This document shows positions 33,520-38,813 of a DNA stretch of 38,813 bases, piece by piece. The stretch comes from Bacteroides sp. UBA1773 (GTDB lineage: Bacteria; Bacteroidota; Bacteroidia; Bacteroidales; Bacteroidaceae): positions 1-38,813 of the forward strand of contig DCGR01000004.1 in the NCBI GenBank assembly GCA_002315285.1, given 5' to 3'. Position numbers and translations under genes: made by a program. Position 1 is the stretch's first letter, and each line of letters starts with the position of its first letter. The notes under the pieces were generated by a model that was not told where the DNA came from, did not search any database, and was given only the letters and a program-made list of their open reading frames with translations.

Positions 33520-33675
33520 CCATGATTGATGCATCAGGTAGGTCTTGATGCGTCATGGAAAATCAGTCAGGCTACAGAAACACATGAGCAGCTTTTGGCA
33601 CGTGGTGCATGGGAGGTTCTTTTGGAGAAACCTGGAAACCTTGCATACGGAAACGCTGATTCCGGCTCTTCCCGT

Positions 33676-33707
33676 GCTGGTCGGCGTGTTGCAGAATGCC
33701 GACCAGC
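33676..33707 (+). terminator. Hairpin downstream of asd
   Basis: GCTGGTCGGC (33676-33685) pairs perfectly with GCCGACCAGC (33698-33707) around a 12-base loop. It lies about 155 bases after the asd stop. There is no T-run, so termination may be weak. The rest of the 293-base gap (33520-33812) holds no credible gene. Confidence 0.55.
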
Positions 33708-33777
33708 TTGATTCGCTCCGACAGGCATGTTTGGGCCCTGATGATTGCCGGGATTCTGGAATTCGGATTTTTTTGCA

Positions 33778-33785
33778 TACCTTTG
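33778..33785 (+). promoter_or_regulatory. Promoter -7 element for the ABC-F gene
   Basis: TACCTTTG matches TAnnTTTG perfectly. Transcription from about 33791 leaves a leader of roughly 20 bases before the GTG start. Confidence 0.65.
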
Positions 33786-33812
33786 CGGTCTGAAAGGAAA
33801 TAAAGGGAAACA

Positions 33813-35588
33813 GTGGCAGGAGTGAATTCGTATTTGCAGGTGGAGGGACTGACTAAGTCGTTCGGCGATTTGGTGCTGTTCTCCGACTTGACTTTCGGCA
33901 TTGCCGAGGGTCAGCGTGTGGGACTGATAGCCCGAAACGGAGCGGGCAAAAGCACCCTGCTGGGCATCTTGGCAGGCATTGAAGGGCGAGATAGCGGATC
34001 GGTGGTGTTCCGACGCGACTTGAAGGTGGGGTATCTGGCACAAACTCCCCACTACGATGGCAACAAAACGGTGAGGGACGTGTGCTGCCGCCATGCCGAG
34101 GAACTGCGTGTGACGCAAATCCTGACCCAACTGAAGATAGCCGACTTTGACCAACCGATAGGCCAGCTGTCGGGCGGACAGCTCAAACGTGTGGCATTGG
34201 CCGATGTGCTGGCACACAATCCCGACCTGCTGATGCTCGACGAACCAACCAACCACCTCGACCTTGAGATGGTGGAATGGCTGGAGGGCTGGCTGCAACG
34301 CAGCACACTGAGCCTGCTGATGGTTACTCACGACCGTTATTTCCTGAATCGTGTGTGCAGCGAGATATGGGAACTCGACCGACAGGGGTTGCAGGCGTAT
34401 AAGGGCAACTACAGCCATTACTTGGAGAAGAAACAGGAACGTACCGACGCACTGAATGCCGAGATAACGAAAGCCAATAACCTTTACCGCACCGAACTGG
34501 ACTGGATGCGGCGGATGCCACAGGCTCGCGGACACAAGGCCCGTTACCGCGAGGAGGCTTTCTACGAATTGGAAAAAGTGGCGAAGCAGCGTGTGCTGAC
34601 TGCCAATGTGCAACTCGACATGAAGGGGCGCTACATCGGCAACAAGATTTTCGAGGCCGACCACCTATACAAGCGGTTTGCCGACCGAGTGATTCTCGAT
34701 GACTTCAATTATGTGTTTGCCCGCTACGAGAAGATGGGCATCATCGGCAACAACGGCACGGGCAAATCGACTTTCGTGAAGCTCCTGCTGGGATTGGAGC
34801 AGCCTGACGGTGGAAGGATCGACGTGGGCGAGACGGTGCGCTTTGGCTATTATTCGCAGGAAGGCATGACATTCGATGAGCAGCAGAAGGTGATTGATGT
34901 GGTCACCGACATAGCCGAGAGCATTGACTTGGGCGACGGAAATCGCATCACGGCCATGCAGATGCTGCAGCGATTCCTGTTCACACCCGAAAAGCAGCAC
35001 AGCTATGTGTATAGGTTGAGCGGAGGCGAACGGAGGCGCTTGTACTTGTGTACGGTGCTGATGCACAATCCGAATTTCCTGATTCTCGATGAGCCCACGA
35101 ACGACCTCGACATTGTGACCCTGCAAATTCTGGAGGATTACTTGCAGCATTTCAAGGGGTGTCTCATTACGGTGAGCCACGACCGCTACTTCATGGACAA
35201 GATTGTGGGTCATTTGCTGGTGTTCAATGGCAATGGCGACATTCGCGATTTCCCAGGCAACTACACCGAATATCGCGGTTGGCTCGATGCCAGGAAGCAG
35301 CGACAAAAGCAGCAGGACACTCCCGCCCGGAACAAGGGCGAGACGCAGAAGAAGGTGAGGATGAACGAACGGCGGAAACTCTCGTTCAAGGAACGCCAGG
35401 AGTTGGAACGCCTGGAACAGGAGATAGGACAGTTGGAGCAGGAAAAGAAGCAGCTGGAAGCACAACTGTGCGGAGCGACAATCGATGTGCAAGAGATCAC
35501 ACGCATGAGTAAGCGATTGCCCTTGCTGGAGGAAGAACTCGACGAGAAGTCGATGCGCTGGCTGGAACTGTCGGAGATGGAAGGGTAG
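33813..35588 (+). CDS. ABC-F family ATPase (Uup-like), GTG start
   Basis: A 591-residue soluble protein with two ATPase domains and no membrane part. These proteins act on ribosomes or DNA rather than in transport. The first Walker A reads ARNGAGKST (about 40-48) and its Walker B is MLDEPTNHLD; the second pair is GNNGTGKST (about 312-320) and ILDEPTNDLD. Between them lies the arm/linker of the family (YSHYLEKKQERTD). The last 75 residues (ERQELERLEQEIGQLEQEKK and on) form a coiled coil as in Uup, which binds branched DNA. An in-frame stop at 33801-33803 excludes any upstream ATG, so translation must start at GTG 33813 or 33822. Confidence 0.92.
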   Translation: MAGVNSYLQVEGLTKSFGDLVLFSDLTFGIAEGQRVGLIARNGAGKSTLLGILAGIEGRDSGSVVFRRDLKVGYLAQTPHYDGNKTVRDVCCRHAEELRVTQILTQLKIADFDQPIGQLSGGQLKRVALADVLAHNPDLLMLDEPTNHLDLEMVEWLEGWLQRSTLSLLMVTHDRYFLNRVCSEIWELDRQGLQAYKGNYSHYLEKKQERTDALNAEITKANNLYRTELDWMRRMPQARGHKARYREEAFYELEKVAKQRVLTANVQLDMKGRYIGNKIFEADHLYKRFADRVILDDFNYVFARYEKMGIIGNNGTGKSTFVKLLLGLEQPDGGRIDVGETVRFGYYSQEGMTFDEQQKVIDVVTDIAESIDLGDGNRITAMQMLQRFLFTPEKQHSYVYRLSGGERRRLYLCTVLMHNPNFLILDEPTNDLDIVTLQILEDYLQHFKGCLITVSHDRYFMDKIVGHLLVFNGNGDIRDFPGNYTEYRGWLDARKQRQKQQDTPARNKGETQKKVRMNERRKLSFKERQELERLEQEIGQLEQEKKQLEAQLCGATIDVQEITRMSKRLPLLEEELDEKSMRWLELSEMEG

Positions 35589-35621
35589 AGGACGAGACTG
35601 GCAACTGGACACTGGCAACTG

Positions 35622-36998
35622 ATGACGATGAAAGAAAAAACGGTATATGTGTGTACGAACTGTGGACAAGACTCGCCCAAATGGGTGGGCAAATGTCCGT
35701 CGTGTGGCTCTTGGAACACATACGTGGAACAAGTAGTGAGAAAGGAAACACCATCGTTGCGCGGAGCGGCTTCGGTGGCGGGCGGCAGTGCAAAGAGCCG
35801 TCCCATGCGGATCGACAGCATAGAGGGTGGCGAGGAACCTCGCATCGACATGCACGACGCCGAACTCAACCGAGTGCTGGGTGGCGGACTCATCAGAGGC
35901 TCGCTGGTGCTGCTGGGCGGTGAGCCGGGCATCGGCAAATCGACCCTCATCCTGCAAACGGTGCTTCACCTGAAGGATCGGAAAGTGCTTTACGTGAGCG
36001 GTGAGGAGAGTGCAAGGCAGATAAAACTGCGTGCCGACCGTATCAAGAAGGATGCCGAAGGCCTGTTCATCCTTTGTGAGACCTCGCTCGAACAGATTTT
36101 CACCCACATCCGGAACGTGAATCCCGAGGTGGTGGTCATCGACTCCATACAGACCATTTTCTGTGAAGGCATCGAGTCGTCGCCTGGCAGCATTGTACAG
36201 GTGCGCGAATGTTCGGCTTCGCTCCTGAAATTTGCCAAGGAGAACAATGTGTCGGTCATCATGATTGGCCATATCAACAAGGAAGGTTCGATAGCAGGGC
36301 CGAAGGTGTTGGAGCATATTGTCGATACGGTGTTGCAGTTCGAAGGCGACCAACATTACATGTATCGCATCCTGCGAAGCATCAAGAACCGCTTTGGCAG
36401 TACGTCGGAGTTGGGAATCTACGAAATGCGGCAAAACGGCTTGCGGCAGGTGAGCAACCCCTCGGAACTGTTGCTGAGCGACGACCATGCTGGCATGAGT
36501 GGAGTGTCGATAGCCTGTGCCGTGGAGGGCGTGCGTCCGTTCCTGATAGAGACGCAGGCACTGGTGAGCTCGGCGGTGTATGGCAATCCGCAGCGGTCGG
36601 CCACCGGCTTCGACCTGCGGCGCATGAACATGCTGTTGGCGGTGCTGGAAAAACGTGTCGGCTTCAAGCTGGGAGCCAAGGACGTGTTTCTGAACATTGC
36701 GGGCGGACTGCGGGTGAGCGACCCGGCCATCGACCTGAGCGTGATCAGCGCCATATTGTCGTCGAACATGGACGTGGAGATCGACCACACCATCTGCATG
36801 GCAGGCGAGGTGGGCCTGAGTGGCGAGATCCGTCCCGTGAACCGCATTGAGCAACGCATTGGCGAGGCAGAGAAATTGGGATTCGAACGCATGGTAGTGC
36901 CCAGGCGCAACCTGCAGGGACTGAATGTGGAGAGAATGAAGATACGGCTGATAGGTGTGCGGAAGGTGGAAGAGGCTTTCCGTGCCCTGTTTGGATAA
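35622..36998 (+). CDS. radA: DNA repair protein RadA (Sms)
   Basis: A 458-residue branch-migration ATPase acting in recombinational repair. It shows an N-terminal zinc finger (Cys11, Cys14, Cys25, Cys28 in CTNCGQDSPKWVGKCPSCGSW), a RecA-like ATPase with Walker A GEPGIGKST near residues 101-109, the RadA-specific KNRFG motif near 256-260, and a C-terminal Lon-like domain (about 290-458) without evident protease activity. ATG 35628 is an alternative start two codons downstream. It lies 33 bases after the ABC-F gene and 14 bases before the next, suggesting one transcript. Confidence 0.96.
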   Translation: MTMKEKTVYVCTNCGQDSPKWVGKCPSCGSWNTYVEQVVRKETPSLRGAASVAGGSAKSRPMRIDSIEGGEEPRIDMHDAELNRVLGGGLIRGSLVLLGGEPGIGKSTLILQTVLHLKDRKVLYVSGEESARQIKLRADRIKKDAEGLFILCETSLEQIFTHIRNVNPEVVVIDSIQTIFCEGIESSPGSIVQVRECSASLLKFAKENNVSVIMIGHINKEGSIAGPKVLEHIVDTVLQFEGDQHYMYRILRSIKNRFGSTSELGIYEMRQNGLRQVSNPSELLLSDDHAGMSGVSIACAVEGVRPFLIETQALVSSAVYGNPQRSATGFDLRRMNMLLAVLEKRVGFKLGAKDVFLNIAGGLRVSDPAIDLSVISAILSSNMDVEIDHTICMAGEVGLSGEIRPVNRIEQRIGEAEKLGFERMVVPRRNLQGLNVERMKIRLIGVRKVEEAFRALFG

Positions 36999-37012
36999 CG
37001 GCATACAGACTT

Positions 37013-38563
37013 ATGATATCGGAATTGAGCGTGAGGGTCCTGCCTGGACAGGCAGTGAGCGAGCAGGCATTGAAAACCTATTTCAGTGTGGAAAATCAGG
37101 TGGATGTGCGGCGGATATGTGCGGTGAGGGTGTTGAAAAAGAGCATCGATGCCCGTCAGCGCACCATTTTCGTCAACCTGAAGGTACGGCTATACGTGGA
37201 TGAGCAGCCCACCGACGATGAGTTCCTACGCACTTGCTATCCTGACGTGGAAGGAAAGCCTCAGGCAGTGGTGGTGGGGGCAGGTCCCGGCGGCCTGTTT
37301 GCAGCGTTGCGTCTCATCGAACTGGGCATCCGACCCATTGTGGTGGAGCGAGGGAAGGAGGTGCACGAACGCAAGAAAGACATTGCGCAGATAAGCCGGT
37401 CGCAGCAGGTCGATGGCGAGAGCAACTACAGCTTCGGAGAGGGTGGGGCAGGAGCCTACTCCGATGGCAAGCTCTACACGCGCAGCAAGAAACGTGGCAA
37501 TGTGGATAAGATACTGAACGTGTTCTGCCAGCATGGAGCCAGCACATCCATACTCTCGGATGCCCATCCTCACATCGGCACCGACAAGTTGCCTCGGGTC
37601 ATCGAGAACATGCGCAACACCATTCTGCGCTGTGGAGGCGAGGTGCATTTCCAGACACGGATGGATGCCTTGGTGATGGAGAAAAGCCGTGTCGTAGGGA
37701 TAGAGACAAGTACGGGCGAAACCTTCATGGGCCCTGTGATATTGGCCACAGGCCATTCGGCGCGCGATGTGTACCGGTGGCTGCACGGTCACAAGGTGCG
37801 GATAGAAGCCAAAGCACTGGCCATCGGGGTGCGCCTGGAGCATCCCTCGGCATTGATCGACCGCCTGCAGTATCACAGCCGCGACGGACGGGGAGCCTAC
37901 TTGCCGGCAGCGGAGTATAGTTTCGTGACCCAGGTACAAGGGCGTGGCGTGTACAGTTTCTGCATGTGTCCGGGTGGTTTTGTGGTGCCTGCAGCCAGCG
38001 GACCGGAGCAGATTGTGGTCAATGGCATGAGCCCGAGCCATCGTGGGTCGCGCTGGAGCAATTCGGGCATGGTGGTGGAGATACATCCTGACGACATCGG
38101 TGGCACAGATGCCTTGTGCATGTTGCGCTATCAGGAAGAACTGGAGAAACTGTGCTGGCAACAAGGCAACATGAAGCAGACAGCACCGTCACAGCGGATG
38201 GCCGACTTTGTGAAAGGCAAGCTGAGCTACGACTTGCCCGTGAGCTCGTATGCACCGGGATTGCTGAGCTCTCCGTTACACTTCTGGCTGCCTCCGTTCG
38301 TCGGCGACAGGCTGAGGCAGGGCTTCCAGCATTTTGACAGGATGAGTCGCGGATTCCTCACCAACGAGGCGGTGGTGATAGGTGTGGAAACCCGCACTTC
38401 GTCGCCCGTGCGGATTGTGCGCGACAACGACACCTTGCAGCATGTCACGGTAGAGGGACTCTTCCCATGTGGCGAAGGCGCAGGCTATGCAGGAGGCATC
38501 GTGTCGGCTGGCATGGATGGTGAGCGGTGTGCCGAGGCATTGTGTGCCTATGTGCAGGGGTAG
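37013..38563 (+). CDS. FAD-dependent dehydrogenase, COG2509-like
   Basis: A 516-residue soluble flavoprotein. The dinucleotide-binding motif VVVGAGPGGLFAALRL is at residues 86-101, preceded by an 80-residue N-terminal domain. The family segment SNYSFGEGGAGAYSDGKLYT follows near 138-157, then ATGHSARDVYRWL near 243-255. The C-terminal GLFPCGEGAGYAGGIVSAGMDG closes the FAD site. These features mark the uncharacterised FAD-dependent dehydrogenases near COG2509; the substrate is unknown. The gene follows radA by 14 bases and ends before a hairpin at 38567-38588. Confidence 0.9.
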   Translation: MISELSVRVLPGQAVSEQALKTYFSVENQVDVRRICAVRVLKKSIDARQRTIFVNLKVRLYVDEQPTDDEFLRTCYPDVEGKPQAVVVGAGPGGLFAALRLIELGIRPIVVERGKEVHERKKDIAQISRSQQVDGESNYSFGEGGAGAYSDGKLYTRSKKRGNVDKILNVFCQHGASTSILSDAHPHIGTDKLPRVIENMRNTILRCGGEVHFQTRMDALVMEKSRVVGIETSTGETFMGPVILATGHSARDVYRWLHGHKVRIEAKALAIGVRLEHPSALIDRLQYHSRDGRGAYLPAAEYSFVTQVQGRGVYSFCMCPGGFVVPAASGPEQIVVNGMSPSHRGSRWSNSGMVVEIHPDDIGGTDALCMLRYQEELEKLCWQQGNMKQTAPSQRMADFVKGKLSYDLPVSSYAPGLLSSPLHFWLPPFVGDRLRQGFQHFDRMSRGFLTNEAVVIGVETRTSSPVRIVRDNDTLQHVTVEGLFPCGEGAGYAGGIVSAGMDGERCAEALCAYVQG

Positions 38564-38566
38564 CTT

Positions 38567-38588
38567 GCCACCATCTTCGTATGGTGGC
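38567..38588 (+). terminator. Hairpin after the dehydrogenase gene
   Basis: GCCACCAT (38567-38574) and ATGGTGGC (38581-38588) form a perfect 8-bp stem with a CTTCGT loop, three bases after the stop codon. No T-run follows, so termination may depend on Rho. Confidence 0.6.
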
Positions 38589-38658
38589 TACAATCCGCCG
38601 CAGGAGCTGAGCGAAAGTCGGGAATAAAAGAAAAATCGAAAAAAAACAGCCGGAATGC

Positions 38659-38688
38659 TTGCAGTATAAAAAAACATTCGTATCTTTG
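38659..38688 (+). promoter_or_regulatory. Complete promoter for the tRNA genes
   Basis: TTG (38659-38661) is followed after 19 bases by a perfect -7 element TATCTTTG (38681-38688). Expected transcription starts near 38694, fourteen bases before the tRNA-Cys. Confidence 0.8.
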
Positions 38689-38707
38689 CACCCGCAAGTT
38701 TGAACAA

Positions 38708-38782
38708 GGTTCCTTGGATGAGTGGCTTAGTCAGCGGTCTGCAAAACCGTGCACGGCGGTTCGAATCCGCCAGGAACCTCCA
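38708..38782 (+). tRNA. tRNA-Cys (anticodon GCA), CCA encoded
   Basis: A full cloverleaf can be drawn: acceptor GGTTCCT (38708-38714) with AGGAACC (38772-38778); anticodon stem GCGGT/ACCGT around the loop CTGCAAA (38739-38745), giving anticodon GCA at 38741-38743; and T-arm GGCGG/CCGCC (38755-38759 with 38767-38771) with loop TTCGAAT. The D-arm holds GG at 38724-38725 and has a weak fourth pair. T is the discriminator base, and CCA is encoded at 38780-38782. Confidence 0.95.
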
Positions 38783-38792
38783 ACAGCCGGAA

Positions 38793-38813
38793 GGAAGTTT
38801 GGGTGAGTGGCTG
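38793..38813 (+). tRNA. Start of a second tRNA, cut by the window end (probably Ser)
   Basis: GGAAGTTTGGGTGAGTGGCTG looks like the acceptor arm and D-arm start of a class II tRNA; GTGAGTGGCTG resembles bacterial tRNA-Ser. Only 21 bases are present and the anticodon is outside the window. It would be co-transcribed with the tRNA-Cys, 10 bases upstream. Confidence 0.55.

Noticed and set aside
33526..33793. Short frames of 60-80 codons between asd and the ABC-F gene
   Set aside because: They cross the hairpin at 33676-33707 and lack any conserved motif; treated as non-coding.
33567..34664. 365-codon minus-strand frame covering the asd-ABC-F gap
   Set aside because: Most of it is antisense to the ABC-F gene and the part in the gap crosses a strong hairpin and a promoter element.
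34665..37004. 779-codon open frame on the minus strand
   Set aside because: It lies wholly opposite the ABC-F and radA genes, has no recognisable domain and is rich in His, Leu and Gln as expected from reverse reading of those codons.

Overview
This window looks like a chromosomal segment of a Bacteroidales bacterium, most likely Prevotellaceae. The evidence is: perfect Bacteroidetes-type promoters (TAnnTTTG, sometimes with TTG or TTTG 19 bases upstream) in front of several genes; almost no Shine-Dalgarno sequences; a Bacteroidetes-order ATP synthase operon (atpD first, short epsilon subunit, subunit a with a signal peptide); and family versions typical of the group (TrmB with FSDPQMKK, a UxaE-type epimerase, CvfB, an ECF sigma factor with small membrane partners). 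No phage, insertion sequence, integrase or CRISPR array was seen. The content is mostly housekeeping.

Layout. 1-315: non-coding left edge with a group II intron-like hairpin (about 4-25), an orphan promoter motif (35-42) and a roughly 200-base imperfect palindrome (54-252). 316-2426 (-): overlapping RNA methyltransferase genes, trmB and an rsmF-like gene. 2536-4180 (+): divergent locus with a membrane protein, an ECF sigma factor and a small membrane protein. 4217-12871 (-): a Tat-exported FAD oxidoreductase, an M28 peptidase, an unrecognised HTH-like protein, a striking 15-bp inverted repeat, and a lipoprotein GH78 rhamnosidase. 13082-19689 (+): the complete F1Fo ATP synthase operon, then a tagaturonate epimerase-like gene to 20983. 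21209-26413 (+): an EamA transporter, an SDR dehydrogenase directly abutting a divergent Nramp-like transporter, and a small cluster of HEAT-type protein, AlkD-like protein, MmcQ/YjbR protein and zinc-ribbon protein. This ends in a bidirectional terminator. 26520-32339 (-): a tightly packed set of cation/proton antiporter, LolD-like ATPase, CvfB and Cache-HAMP-SpoIIE phosphatase. 32509-38563 (+): asd, an ABC-F ATPase, radA and an FAD-dependent dehydrogenase. 38708-end: tRNA-Cys and the start of a second tRNA.

How the genes work together. The ATP synthase set encodes all eight subunits in one transcription unit. The sigma-factor locus is probably a self-contained envelope-response regulator. 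The antiporter/phosphatase unit may couple ion homeostasis to a periplasmic sensor; that is inference. The parts that known families explain least are the left-edge palindrome, the inverted repeat at 10185-10253, the 483-residue HTH-like protein, the Nramp-like protein that lacks its metal ligands, and the small membrane partners of the sigma factor. Nothing here proves a new system. All positions were derived by reading the sequence, and family names come from motif recognition, not from database searches.
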